From Actimicrobium sp035984655 (lineage in GTDB: Bacteria > Pseudomonadota > Gammaproteobacteria > Burkholderiales > Burkholderiaceae_D): a stretch of DNA of 64,000 bases. Where the stretch lies: assembly GCF_035984655.1 (NCBI RefSeq), contig NZ_JAXCHT010000014.1, positions 1-64,000 on the forward strand, read 5' to 3'. The position numbers and the translations under genes are program-made. The notes beneath the pieces are model-generated. The model did no database searches. It was not told the origin of the DNA and was given only the letters and a program-made list of their open reading frames with translations. Of this stretch, positions 51,901 through 61,566 are shown piece by piece (position 1 is the first letter of the stretch; the number at the start of each line of letters is the position of its first letter).

Positions 51901-52782
51901 TTACGCCTGCTTCGCCGCAGCGACCTGCGCCGCAACCTCGGCAGCAAAATCATCTTGCCGCTTTTCAATGCCTTCACCGACGATGAACATCGTGAACGAT
52001 TTTACCGATGCGCTGTTGGCTTTCAACATTTGCTCGATGGTCTGCTTGTCGTTCTTGACGAAAGTCTGGTTCAGCAGCGACACCTCTTTCAGGAATTTCT
52101 GGATCGAACCGTCGACCATCTTGGTGACGATCTCGGCCGGCTTGCCCGATTCGGCAGCCTTCAAGGCCGCAACCGAACGCTCTTTTTCGATCAGTTCGGC
52201 CGGCACTTCATCGGACGACAGCGACACCGGCTTCATGGCAGCGACATGCATCGCCACGTCCTTGCCGACCTGGTCATCGGCAGCGTCGAACTCGACCATC
52301 ACGCCGATGCGGGTGCCATGCAGATAGGTTGCCAGTTTGGCGGCAGTCTCAAAACGCACGAAACGGCGAATCGACATGTTTTCGCCGATGCGGCCGATCA
52401 GTGCGGCGCGTTGCTCATCAACAGTCTTGCCATCCAGCGGCAGTGCCAGCAACGCTGCCACGTCGGCAGGATTCTTCTCGGCAGCCAGTTTGGCGCAGGC
52501 ATTGGCCAGCGCAATGAATTCGTCGTTCTTGGTGACGAAGTCGGTTTCGCAATTGACTTCGACCATCGCACCGACATTGCCGGCGACGAACGAGGTCACG
52601 ACACCTTCGGCGGTCACGCGGGAGGCGGCCTTGGAAGCCTTGCCGCCCAGTTTGACGCGCAGGATTTCTTCAGCCTTGACGGCATCGCCGCCGGCTTCGG
52701 TCAACGCTTTTTTGCATTCCATCATTGGCGCGTCGGTCTTTGCGCGCAACTCACCTACCATCGCTGCTGTAATTGTGGTCAT
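51901..52782 (-). CDS. tsf: Translation elongation factor Ts
   Basis: EF-Ts recycles EF-Tu by exchanging GDP. The 293-residue product has VGELRAKTDAPMMECKKALT, the TDFVTKNDEF core and a C-terminus typical for Burkholderiales. The ATG at 52782 has GGAG six bases upstream. It follows rpsB. Confidence 0.96.
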   Translation of the reverse strand: MTTITAAMVGELRAKTDAPMMECKKALTEAGGDAVKAEEILRVKLGGKASKAASRVTAEGVVTSFVAGNVGAMVEVNCETDFVTKNDEFIALANACAKLAAEKNPADVAALLALPLDGKTVDEQRAALIGRIGENMSIRRFVRFETAAKLATYLHGTRIGVMVEFDAADDQVGKDVAMHVAAMKPVSLSSDEVPAELIEKERSVAALKAAESGKPAEIVTKMVDGSIQKFLKEVSLLNQTFVKNDKQTIEQMLKANSASVKSFTMFIVGEGIEKRQDDFAAEVAAQVAAAKQA

Positions 52783-52851
52783 CAGATTCTCCATGCATGA
52801 AGGACGTCGTACTCGTCGTCCAGGATCAAATTGATCTTTAAAATTTGCTCG

Positions 52852-52886
52852 AAAAAAAGGGGCGAACTGCGTTGCCCCATTTTTTT
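52852..52886 (-). terminator. Hairpin with U-run between rpsB and tsf
   Basis: On the minus strand GGGGC and GCCCC bound a short imperfect stem, followed by a run of seven T. This would lower tsf transcription relative to rpsB. Confidence 0.65.
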
Positions 52887-52910
52887 GAAGCTCAAACCAT
52901 CCGGCTGAAA

Positions 52911-53657
52911 TTACGCCTGCTCGCTGACCTCAACGAACTCGTCGCCCGACTTGACGGCTTCGACGACGTCGTTCAGTGAGCTGGCACGGCCTTCGAGAAT
53001 CGCATCGGCGACACCGCGAGCGTACAGCATGATCGCTTTGGATGAATCGTCGTTGCCAGGAATAACGTAGGTAACGCCTTCAGGGGTGTGGTTGGTATCG
53101 ACCACGCCAATGACCGGGATGCCCAGTTTTGCGGCTTCGGTAATGGCACCCTTGTGATAACCGACGTCGACGACGAAGATGGCGTCAGGAATGCCGCCCA
53201 TGTCCTTGATGCCGCCGATGGATTTTTGCAGCTTGATCATTTCGCGCTGAAACATCAGGCCTTCTTTTTTGCTGAGCTTTTCGACCGAACCGTCTTCGAT
53301 CGACGCTTCCATTTCCTTCAGGCGCTTGATCGAGGTCTTGATGGTTTTGAAGTTGGTCAGCATACCGCCGAGCCAGCGCTGGTCGACGTATGGCATGCCG
53401 GCGCGTTGCGCCTCGGCTGCCATGATTTCGCGCGCCTGGCGCTTGGTGCCAACCATCAGAACGGTGCCGCGATTGCTCGACAGCTGCTTGATGTACTTCA
53501 TCGCCTCCTGGTACATGGCCAGGGTTTTTTCCAGGTTGACGATATGAATTTTGTTGCGATGGCCGAAGATGAACGGGGCCATTTTTGGATTCCAGAAACG
53601 GGTTTGATGACCGAAATGGACACCGGCTTCCAGCATTTCACGCATTGTTACGGACAT
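52911..53657 (-). CDS. rpsB: 30S ribosomal protein S2
   Basis: S2 binds the 30S head-body junction. The 248-residue product has MREMLEAGVHFGHQTRFWNP, KQAREIMAAEAQRAGMPYVD and PDAIFVVDVGYHKGAITEAA. It diverges from map. The 290-base gap upstream should carry the promoters of both. Confidence 0.97.
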   Translation of the reverse strand: MSVTMREMLEAGVHFGHQTRFWNPKMAPFIFGHRNKIHIVNLEKTLAMYQEAMKYIKQLSSNRGTVLMVGTKRQAREIMAAEAQRAGMPYVDQRWLGGMLTNFKTIKTSIKRLKEMEASIEDGSVEKLSKKEGLMFQREMIKLQKSIGGIKDMGGIPDAIFVVDVGYHKGAITEAAKLGIPVIGVVDTNHTPEGVTYVIPGNDDSSKAIMLYARGVADAILEGRASSLNDVVEAVKSGDEFVEVSEQA

Positions 53658-53947
53658 AATTTTCTCCAGGGTTGGGGTCTGGAATCCGTTCAGTTACCGT
53701 TTTCAGCGTGATTTTCACCGTGCTGGGAACGACACCCTTGTCGAACGAATTCGCGATTTACTACGTTCATCCAGAAGAACTTTCCAGACTAGCCCGAGAG
53801 TGTACTCGAAAACAGGCCCTGATTTCAAGCGTGAAACGACTTTCTTGGCCGGGATGCCTCAGCGCAGCAGTGCAGCGTCGACTATAATTCGGCAACTCCC
53901 TCGCATCTCCACCACTTGTTACCGACCTGAGCAGGCATTTTCTTACT

Positions 53948-54766
53948 ATGGCTTCCATTTCCATCAAATCCGACGACGACATCAAAGGCATGCGCATTGC
54001 TGGCCGCCTGGCTGCCGAGGTGCTTGATTTTATCGCGCCCTACGTCAAGGTCGGCGTCACCACCGGCGAACTCGACCGGCTGTGCCACGAATACATGGTC
54101 AACGTCCAGGACACCATTCCCGCCCCGCTGAATTACTGCCCGCCGGGCTACACGCCGTATCCAAAGGCGATCTGCACCTCGGTCAACGACGTGATCTGCC
54201 ACGGCATTCCCGGCGACAAGGTCCTGAAGAATGGCGATGTCGTCAACCTCGACATTACCGTCATCAAGAACGGTTATCACGGCGACACCAGCCGGATGTT
54301 CTACGTCGGCGAGCCGTCGATCATGGCCAAGCGCCTTGGCGAGATCACCTATGAGTGCATGTGGCTGGGTATTTCCAAGATCAAGCCGGGCAATCACCTC
54401 GGCGACATCGGCTTCGTCATCCAGCAGCACGCCGAAAATGCCGGCTACAGCGTGGTGCGCGAATTTTGCGGCCACGGCATCGGCACGGTGTTCCATGAAG
54501 AACCGCAGATCCTGCATTACGGTCGCCCCGGCACGCTGGATGAAATGAAGGCCGGCATGATTTTTACGGTGGAGCCCATGATCAACGCAGGCCGCCGCGA
54601 AATCCGTGAAATGGGTGATGGCTGGACCATCAAAACCAAGGACCGCAGTCTGTCGGCGCAGTGGGAACACACCGTACTGGTGACGCCGACCGGCTACGAA
54701 GTGCTGACCGTGTCTCCGGGCATGCCAGCGCCGCCGGCGTTTATCAAAACCGCCATCGCTGCCTGA
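53948..54766 (+). CDS. map: Methionine aminopeptidase
   Basis: Map removes the initiator methionine. The 272-residue type I enzyme has the metal ligands in VVNLDITVIKNGYHGDTSRM (two Asp), the His in FCGHGIGTVFHEE, and Glu residues in FTVEPMIN and SAQWEHTVLV. It stops two bases before glnD starts, so the two are co-transcribed. Confidence 0.96.
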   Translation: MASISIKSDDDIKGMRIAGRLAAEVLDFIAPYVKVGVTTGELDRLCHEYMVNVQDTIPAPLNYCPPGYTPYPKAICTSVNDVICHGIPGDKVLKNGDVVNLDITVIKNGYHGDTSRMFYVGEPSIMAKRLGEITYECMWLGISKIKPGNHLGDIGFVIQQHAENAGYSVVREFCGHGIGTVFHEEPQILHYGRPGTLDEMKAGMIFTVEPMINAGRREIREMGDGWTIKTKDRSLSAQWEHTVLVTPTGYEVLTVSPGMPAPPAFIKTAIAA

Positions 54767-54768
54767 GG

Positions 54769-57321
54769 ATGCCCTCGCTCGCACTGGCACTCAAGGAACA
54801 GATCAAAGCCGGACGCGCCGCCGCCATCGCCACCTTCCAGGCCGATGGCAAGCCGGATGCGTTGCTGACCAGCCTGCGTCGCAGCGTCGACGCCGCGCTG
54901 ACGCAGGCGTGGCACAGCGTCGGCCTGCCGGCCAGTGCCGCGCTGGTCGCGGTGGGCGGCTATGGCCGCGGCGAGCTGTTCCCGCACTCCGACGTCGATG
55001 TCCTGATCCTGCTGCAGAACGCGCCCGGCCCGGCGCTGCAGGAAAAACTCGAAATGCTGGTGCAGACGCTGTGGGATATCGGCCTTGAAGTTGGACACAG
55101 CATCCGCACCATTCCGGAATGCCTGAGCGAGGCCGCGGCCGACATCACGGTGCAAACCAGCCTGCTGGAAGCGCGCCTGGTGACTGGCAACCGCAAGCTG
55201 TTTCGATTTTTGCAGGAGCGCTGTGCGGCCGCGATGGATCCGCAGGCGTTCTTCCAGGCCAAGCGCCTCGAAATGCACCAGCGCCACGCCAAGTATGACG
55301 ACACGCCATTCAGCCTGGAGCCCAACTGCAAGGAAAGCCCGGGTGGCCTGCGCGACCTGCAGGTGATCCTGTGGGTGGCCAAGGCCGCCGGCCTGGGCGA
55401 CTCCTGGCGCAAACTGGCGCAGCGCGGCCTGATCACCAGCACCGAAGCACGGCAGCTGACGCAAAAGGAGCGCGCCTTCAAGGACATCCGGATCCGGCTG
55501 CATATCCTTACCAACCGGCGCGAAGACCGGCTGGTGTTCGACGTCCAGACCCAGATCGCGGAAACCTTCGGCTTCAAGACCACCGACACGCGCCGCGCCA
55601 GCGAATACCTGATGCAGCGCTACTACTGGGCGGCCAAGGCGGTCACGCAACTCAATGAGATCCTGCTGCAAAACATTGGCGCACAACTGTTTCCGATGCC
55701 GGCCAACCCGGTGCCGATCAATGCGCACTTCAATGCGCTCAACGGCCTGATCGACATTGCGCAGGACGATACATTTGCCAGCACTCCGTCGACCATGCTG
55801 GAAGTGTTCCTGCTGCTGGCGCACGACACCGCCCTGAAGGGCATGACCGCGCGCACCATGCGCGCCCTGTGGCATGCCCGCTTCAAGATCGACGCGAAAT
55901 TCCGCCGCGATCCGCTCAACCGCAAGCTGTTCATCGACATCATCCAGTCGCCGCAGGGCATCACGCATGCCCTGCGCGACATGACCCGCACCAGCATTCT
56001 CGGACGCTATCTGCCGAACTTTCGGCGCATCGTCGGGCAGATGCAGCATGACCTGTTTCATGTCTATACGGTCGACCAGCACATCCTGATGGTGGTGCGC
56101 AATGTGCGCCGGTTCACCATGACCGAACATGCGCACGAGTACCCGTTTTGCAGCCAGTTGATCGCCAACTTCGGCCAGCCCTGGCTGCTGTATATTGCGG
56201 CGCTGTTTCACGATATCGCCAAGGGGCGCGGCGGCGACCATTCGAAACTCGGCATGGCCGATGCCGAGAAATTCTGCCGCGAACACGGCCTGTCAAAGGA
56301 CGACACCCGGCTGATCGTGTTTCTGGTCGAACACCACCTGATCATGTCGCAAACGGCCCAGAAGCAGGATTTGTCCGACCCCGACGTGATCGCGCAGTTT
56401 GCCGCACTGGTCAAGGATGAGCGGCACCTGACGGCGCTGTATCTGCTGACAGTCGCCGACATCCGCGGCACCAGTCCGAAAGTGTGGAATGCATGGAAGG
56501 GCAAGCTGCTGGAAGACCTGTACCGCATCACGCTGCGCGTGCTTGGCGGCGAAGCGCCCTCGGCCGACCGCGAACTGAAAAACCGCCAGCAGGAAGCCCT
56601 CGCCACGTTGCGGCTGTATGGCCTGCCGGCCGACGCGCACGAACAGCTATGGAAGCAGCTCGACGTGGCGTATTTTTTGCGCCATGACGCCTCCGATATC
56701 GCCTGGCAAACCCGTTCGCTGATCGGCAAGTTCGACAGTCCGAACCCGGTGGTCAAATGCCGCCTGGCGACGATTGGCGAGGGCTTGCAGGTAACCGTTT
56801 ATGTGCGCGACCAGCCGGACTTGTTTGCCCGCATTTGCAGTTACTTCGACCGCAAGAACTTCAGCATCCTCGATGCCAAGATCCACACCACTGCGCATGG
56901 CTATGCACTCGATACGTTCCTGGTCACCGAGGCGAATTTTGCCAATAATTATCGCGACATCATCAACCTCATCGAACACGAACTGACGGCGTTGTTGACC
57001 AGTAACGACAGTTTGCCGGCGCCAACACGCGGTCGCCTGTCGCGACTGTCGCGCACGTTCCCGGCGACACCATCGGTCGACTTGCGCCCGGACGAGCGCG
57101 GCCAGTATTATCTGTTGTCGATCAGCGCCAACGACCGCAACGGCTTGCTGTATTCGATCGCCAATGTGCTGGCCAAATACCGGATCAATCTGCACACCGC
57201 CAAGATCATGACGCTGGGCGAACGGGTCGAGGACGTGTTCCTGGTCGACGGCCCGACCCTCAACAACGCGCGCAGCCAGATCCAGCTGGAAACCGATTTG
57301 CTCGACGCATTACGCGTGTGA
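54769..57321 (+). CDS. glnD: Bifunctional PII uridylyltransferase/uridylyl-removing enzyme
   Basis: GlnD senses glutamine and adds or removes UMP on PII proteins. The 850-residue product has a nucleotidyltransferase domain (GGYGRGELFPHSDVDVLILL near residue 65), an HD domain (HDIAKGRGGDHS near residue 485) and two C-terminal ACT domains for glutamine binding. The ATG at 54769 directly follows map; a longer frame reads into map and is not real. Confidence 0.95.
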   Translation: MPSLALALKEQIKAGRAAAIATFQADGKPDALLTSLRRSVDAALTQAWHSVGLPASAALVAVGGYGRGELFPHSDVDVLILLQNAPGPALQEKLEMLVQTLWDIGLEVGHSIRTIPECLSEAAADITVQTSLLEARLVTGNRKLFRFLQERCAAAMDPQAFFQAKRLEMHQRHAKYDDTPFSLEPNCKESPGGLRDLQVILWVAKAAGLGDSWRKLAQRGLITSTEARQLTQKERAFKDIRIRLHILTNRREDRLVFDVQTQIAETFGFKTTDTRRASEYLMQRYYWAAKAVTQLNEILLQNIGAQLFPMPANPVPINAHFNALNGLIDIAQDDTFASTPSTMLEVFLLLAHDTALKGMTARTMRALWHARFKIDAKFRRDPLNRKLFIDIIQSPQGITHALRDMTRTSILGRYLPNFRRIVGQMQHDLFHVYTVDQHILMVVRNVRRFTMTEHAHEYPFCSQLIANFGQPWLLYIAALFHDIAKGRGGDHSKLGMADAEKFCREHGLSKDDTRLIVFLVEHHLIMSQTAQKQDLSDPDVIAQFAALVKDERHLTALYLLTVADIRGTSPKVWNAWKGKLLEDLYRITLRVLGGEAPSADRELKNRQQEALATLRLYGLPADAHEQLWKQLDVAYFLRHDASDIAWQTRSLIGKFDSPNPVVKCRLATIGEGLQVTVYVRDQPDLFARICSYFDRKNFSILDAKIHTTAHGYALDTFLVTEANFANNYRDIINLIEHELTALLTSNDSLPAPTRGRLSRLSRTFPATPSVDLRPDERGQYYLLSISANDRNGLLYSIANVLAKYRINLHTAKIMTLGERVEDVFLVDGPTLNNARSQIQLETDLLDALRV

Positions 57322-57348
57322 TTTCACCCTCTTTTATTGTGCTCCGCC

Positions 57349-58095
57349 ATGACTGAACCGCTCCGCCTGTCCAAACGCATGTCCGAACTCGGACTGTGCT
57401 CCCGCCGTGAAGCTGATGAATGGATCGCCAAGGGCTGGGTACGGGTCGATGGCCAGGTGATTTCCGAGCTGGGTACCAAGATCCTGCCGGACCAGCGCAT
57501 CACCATCGAGCGCCAGGCCGCCGCACAGCAATCCAAGCTGGTGACGGTGCTGATCAACAAGCCGATGGGCTATGTCAGCGGCCAGGCCGAGGACGGCTAC
57601 GAGCCGGCCGTGACCCTGATCAAACCGGAAAACCGCTGGGCCGAGGATCGCGCCGACACGCAGTTCCATCCGACCCAGTTGCGCAGCCTCGTACCAGCCG
57701 GACGGCTCGATATCGACTCGGTGGGATTGTTGATCCTGACGCAGGATGGCCGCATCGCGAAGCAGTTGATCGGCGAAAACACGGCGGTCGAAAAGGAATA
57801 TCTGGTGCGGGTGCAATACAGCAAACCCGGCACCCTGCCCGAGCGCGAGTTGCAGCGCCTGCAGCATGGGCTGGTCCTCGACGGCAAGCCACTGTTGCCG
57901 GCCAAGGTGCGGTGGCAGAACGAAGACCAGTTGAGCTTCATTCTGCGTGAAGGCAAGAAGCGTCAGATTCGCCGCATGTGCGACATCGTCGGCCTGAAAG
58001 TGATGGGCCTGAAACGGGTGCGGATCGGCAATGTCAAGCTGGGCGACCTGCCGACCGGCCAGTGGCGCTATCTGGGGCCGGACGAGACCTTCTGA
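57349..58095 (+). CDS. RluF/RsuA-family rRNA pseudouridine synthase
   Basis: The 248-residue product has an S4 RNA-binding domain (RLSKRMSELGLCSRREADEW) and the catalytic domain with the Asp in PAGRLDIDSVGLLILT, plus GKKRQIRRMCDIVG. It modifies uridines in 23S rRNA; RluF-like from size, but the target is not proven. The ATG at 57349 fits the family, 12 bases after an alternative start. Confidence 0.88.
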   Translation: MTEPLRLSKRMSELGLCSRREADEWIAKGWVRVDGQVISELGTKILPDQRITIERQAAAQQSKLVTVLINKPMGYVSGQAEDGYEPAVTLIKPENRWAEDRADTQFHPTQLRSLVPAGRLDIDSVGLLILTQDGRIAKQLIGENTAVEKEYLVRVQYSKPGTLPERELQRLQHGLVLDGKPLLPAKVRWQNEDQLSFILREGKKRQIRRMCDIVGLKVMGLKRVRIGNVKLGDLPTGQWRYLGPDETF

Positions 58096-58097
58096 GC

Positions 58098-58634
58098 CTA
58101 GTCGTCGTGGTTCGGGTCCAGCTCCGGAAACAGCACGCTGGTGTAGCCGAACTGGCTGAAATCCCTGATCCGCATCGGATACAGAATGCCGGCCAGATGA
58201 TCGCACTCATGCTGCACCACGCGCGCGTGAAACCCCTCGACATCGCGGCTGATGCTTGCGCCGTGCTGATCGACCCCCTCGTAATGCAGGCGCGTCCAGC
58301 GAGGCACCACGCCGCGCAGGCCGGGCACTGACAGGCAACCTTCCCAGTCTTCCTTCTGCTCGTCGGAAATCGGCGTCAGGACCGGGTTGATCAGGACGGT
58401 CTCGGGCACCTCCGGCGCGTCCGGATAGCGCTGGTTCTGCTTGAAGCCAAAAATCACCAGTTGCAGATTGACGCCAATCTGCGGCGCTGCCAGTCCGGCG
58501 CCATTGGCGGCAATCATGGTCTCGAACATGTCGGCGATCAGCGCCTGCAGCTCCGGCGTGTTGAACTCCGTGACGGGTTCGGCCTGACGCAACAGGCGGG
58601 GGTCACCCATCTTCAGTATCTCGCGCACGGTCAT
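58098..58634 (-). CDS. def: Peptide deformylase
   Basis: Def removes the formyl group from new proteins. The 178-residue product has the three motifs: GAGLAAPQIG, EGCLSVPGLRG (Cys metal ligand) and QHECDHLAG (HExxH). It overlaps galU by 4 bases and converges with the pseudouridine synthase gene. It is probably one of several def copies in such genomes. Confidence 0.95.
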   Translation of the reverse strand: MTVREILKMGDPRLLRQAEPVTEFNTPELQALIADMFETMIAANGAGLAAPQIGVNLQLVIFGFKQNQRYPDAPEVPETVLINPVLTPISDEQKEDWEGCLSVPGLRGVVPRWTRLHYEGVDQHGASISRDVEGFHARVVQHECDHLAGILYPMRIRDFSQFGYTSVLFPELDPNHDD

Positions 58635-59506
58635 CGGAAGCTCGCCAGGTATTCGGTGAAGGCCTTGCCGGTTTCCGGATGCTTGCGGCCCATCGCCATC
58701 GACGCTTTCAGATAACCCAGCTTGGAGCCGCAGTCATAGCGCTGACCTTCGTACCGATATGCCAGCACGCGCTCGGATTCGATCATCGCGGCGATGCCGT
58801 CAGTAAGTTGAATCTCGCCACCGGCGCCCTGCCCGAGGTTTTCCAGATAATCGAAAATGCCGTTGGTCAGCACGTAGCGTCCGACCACCGCCAGGGTCGA
58901 CGGCGCCTCTTCGGGTGATGGCTTCTCGACGATCGCATTGACCTGTTCCAGCGTGCGAGCGTACGGCGTGACGCTGACGATGCCGTACTGCTTGGTCTCG
59001 GCACGCGGCACGTCCTGCACGGCCAGCAGGCTGGAGCCCTGGCGCGAAAAGATATCGGTCATCTGCGCCAGTACCGGCGCGGTGCCGTCCGGGACATCCA
59101 TGAAATCGTCGGCCAGCAACACCGCGAACGGTTCGCTGCCGATCACCGGGCGCGCGCACAACACGGCATGGCCGAGTCCAAGTGGCGCCGACTGCCGAAT
59201 GTAGATGCAGGTGACATGCTTCGGGATCACGTTCTGCACGAATTCCAGCAACTGCGTCTTGCCGGCTGCTTCCAGTTCGGCTTCGAGCTCATAGGCCTTG
59301 TCGAAATGATCCTCGATCGCACGCTTGTTGCGCCCGGTGATGAAAATCATCTCGGTGATGCCAGCGGCGACCGCTTCTTCCACCGCATATTGAATCAATG
59401 GCTTGTCAACGATCGGCAACATCTCTTTCGGCTGCGCCTTGGTTGCGGGTAAAAAGCGGCTGCCAAGGCCAGCCACGGGGAATACGGCTTTTTTGATTTT
59501 TCGCAT
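58631..59506 (-). CDS. galU: UTP-glucose-1-phosphate uridylyltransferase
   Basis: GalU makes UDP-glucose for surface sugars. The 291-residue product starts KKAVFPVAGLGSRFLPATKA, has the PKEMLPIVDKPLIQYAVEEA block, VLLADDFMD, and the late sugar-binding segment GGEIQLTDGIAAM. Length is normal. It is transcribed with def downstream. Confidence 0.96.
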   Translation of the reverse strand: MRKIKKAVFPVAGLGSRFLPATKAQPKEMLPIVDKPLIQYAVEEAVAAGITEMIFITGRNKRAIEDHFDKAYELEAELEAAGKTQLLEFVQNVIPKHVTCIYIRQSAPLGLGHAVLCARPVIGSEPFAVLLADDFMDVPDGTAPVLAQMTDIFSRQGSSLLAVQDVPRAETKQYGIVSVTPYARTLEQVNAIVEKPSPEEAPSTLAVVGRYVLTNGIFDYLENLGQGAGGEIQLTDGIAAMIESERVLAYRYEGQRYDCGSKLGYLKASMAMGRKHPETGKAFTEYLASFR

Positions 59507-59518
59507 GGTCGGAGTCAG

Positions 59519-61561
59519 TCAATCATTCAAAAGTTGGAGTAAAGCGGCTTCGTCGAGGATGGCCACGCCGAGTTCTTCGGCCTTGGCAAGCTTGCTGCCG
59601 GCATCGCTGCCGGCAACGACATAATTGGTTTTTCTGGAGACCGAACCGGCCACCTTGCCGCCGGCTGCTTCGATCAGTGCCGCGGCAGCCTCGCGGGTCA
59701 ATGTCGGCAATGTACCAGTGAGCACGAAGGTTTTACCGGATTGCGGCAACACGGCATTGACGCGCGCCGTGGTTTCGGTCCAGTGGATGCCGGCGGCGCG
59801 CAACTGGGCGATCAATTCCACGTTCAACGGGTCGGCCAGAAACGTGCGAATTGCCCCGGCCACGACCGGCCCGACATCGTCGACTTCCAGCAACTGCTCT
59901 TCCGAGGCCGCCAACAGCGCATCGAGTCCGCCGAAATGGGCCGCCAGCGCCTTGGCAGTGGCTTCGCCGACATGCCGGATGCCGAGCGCATAAATGAATC
60001 GCGCCAGCGTGGTCGCCTTGGATTTTTCGAGCGCGGCAAGCACGTTCTGGGCAGAGCGGTCGGCCATGCGATCGAGCTCGGCCAGGCCGACCAGACCCAG
60101 CCGGTACAAATCGGCGGGGGTGTTGATGACCTTGCGGTCCACCAGCTGATCGATCAATTGCTCGCCCAGCCCTTCGATATCCATCGCCCGGCGCGAGACG
60201 AAGTGCTGCAAGCCGCCCTTGCGCTGCGCGGCGCATTTCAGCCAGCCGCCGGAACAGCGCGCAATGGCCTCCTCCTCCAGCCGCAGGATAGTCGAGCCGC
60301 ACACCGGGCAGGCCGTTGGCATGACGAATTCACGCGCATCCAGCGGGCGCAGCTCGGGCACGAACGACACCACTTCCGGAATCACGTCGCCGGCCCGGCG
60401 CACGATGACGCTGTCGCCGATGCGGATGTCCTTGCGCCGCACTTCGTCTTCATTGTGCAGCGTGGCGTTGGTGACGGTGACGCCGCCGACCGACACCGGC
60501 GCCAGTCGCGCCACCGGCGTGATCGCGCCGGTCCTGCCGACCTGGACATCGATGCCCTGCACCACGGTGCTGGCCTCCTCGGCCGGAAACTTGTGCGCCA
60601 GCGCGTAACGCGGCGCGCGCGCGACGAAACCAAGTTGCTGCTGCAGGGTGGCGTCGTTGACCTTGTAGACCACGCCGTCAATTTCATACGGCAATGCCGA
60701 CCGCTTCTCGCCAATCTCGCGATAGAACGCAAGCAAACCCGACGCGCCGGCGACCACCTTGCGATGCTCGCAAACCGGCACGCCAAGCTGCCGATACCAG
60801 TCCAGCAGCGCGGCATGCGATGGCGGCATCGCGGCGCCCTCCAGCAGACCGACGCCATACGCAAAAAAGCGCAGCGAGCGCTGCGCCGTGATGGCCGAAT
60901 CGAGTTGCCGCAGACTACCGGCGGCGGCATTGCGCGGATTGGCGAATTCCTTCAGGCCGGCGGCGCGCTGGCGCGCATTCAGGCGGGCAAAGTCAGCCTT
61001 GTACATCAGCACTTCGCCGCGGATGTCGATCACCGCCGGCGGTTGCGCGGTCTGCAGGCGCAGCGGAATGGCGCGAATCGTGCGGATATTGGTCGTGACG
61101 TTTTCACCGGTAGCGCCATCGCCGCGCGTGGCCGCTTCCACCAGCACGCCAGCCTCGTAACGCAGATTGATCGCCAGTCCGTCGAACTTCAACTCGGTGG
61201 CGTAGGCCACCTCGTCGCTGGCCGATAAGCCGTCGCGCACGCGGCGGTCGAAGGCAACGATGTCCTCGTCGGCAAAACCATTGGCCAACGACAGCATCGG
61301 CACCGAATGGCGCACCTGGGTAAATGCCGGCAAGGGCGGCGCGCCGACCCGCTGGGTCGGCGAGGTCGCCGTGATCAGCTCGGGATGCGCGCTTTCGAGC
61401 GCCTCCAGTTCGCGGAACAAGGCGTCGTAATCGGCGTCGGGAATGGTCGGGCTGTCGAGCACGTAGTAGGCGTGGGCGTGTCGCTCAAGCAGCGCGCGCA
61501 AGGCGTTTACCCGCGCCTGTGCATCGCCAGCGACCGCGCCAGTGACCGAAGGACCGGTCAT
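59519..61561 (-). CDS. ligA: NAD+-dependent DNA ligase
   Basis: LigA seals nicks using NAD+. The 680-residue product has the Ia domain (YYVLDSPTIPDADYDALFRE), the adenylation Lys in ATELKFDGLAINL near residue 124, OB-fold, the Zn site (CPVCGS and later Cys residues), HhH repeats and a C-terminal BRCT domain. It starts five bases after zipA, a pairing common in this group. Confidence 0.96.
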   Translation of the reverse strand: MTGPSVTGAVAGDAQARVNALRALLERHAHAYYVLDSPTIPDADYDALFRELEALESAHPELITATSPTQRVGAPPLPAFTQVRHSVPMLSLANGFADEDIVAFDRRVRDGLSASDEVAYATELKFDGLAINLRYEAGVLVEAATRGDGATGENVTTNIRTIRAIPLRLQTAQPPAVIDIRGEVLMYKADFARLNARQRAAGLKEFANPRNAAAGSLRQLDSAITAQRSLRFFAYGVGLLEGAAMPPSHAALLDWYRQLGVPVCEHRKVVAGASGLLAFYREIGEKRSALPYEIDGVVYKVNDATLQQQLGFVARAPRYALAHKFPAEEASTVVQGIDVQVGRTGAITPVARLAPVSVGGVTVTNATLHNEDEVRRKDIRIGDSVIVRRAGDVIPEVVSFVPELRPLDAREFVMPTACPVCGSTILRLEEEAIARCSGGWLKCAAQRKGGLQHFVSRRAMDIEGLGEQLIDQLVDRKVINTPADLYRLGLVGLAELDRMADRSAQNVLAALEKSKATTLARFIYALGIRHVGEATAKALAAHFGGLDALLAASEEQLLEVDDVGPVVAGAIRTFLADPLNVELIAQLRAAGIHWTETTARVNAVLPQSGKTFVLTGTLPTLTREAAAALIEAAGGKVAGSVSRKTNYVVAGSDAGSKLAKAEELGVAILDEAALLQLLND

Positions 61562-61566
61562 GGGGG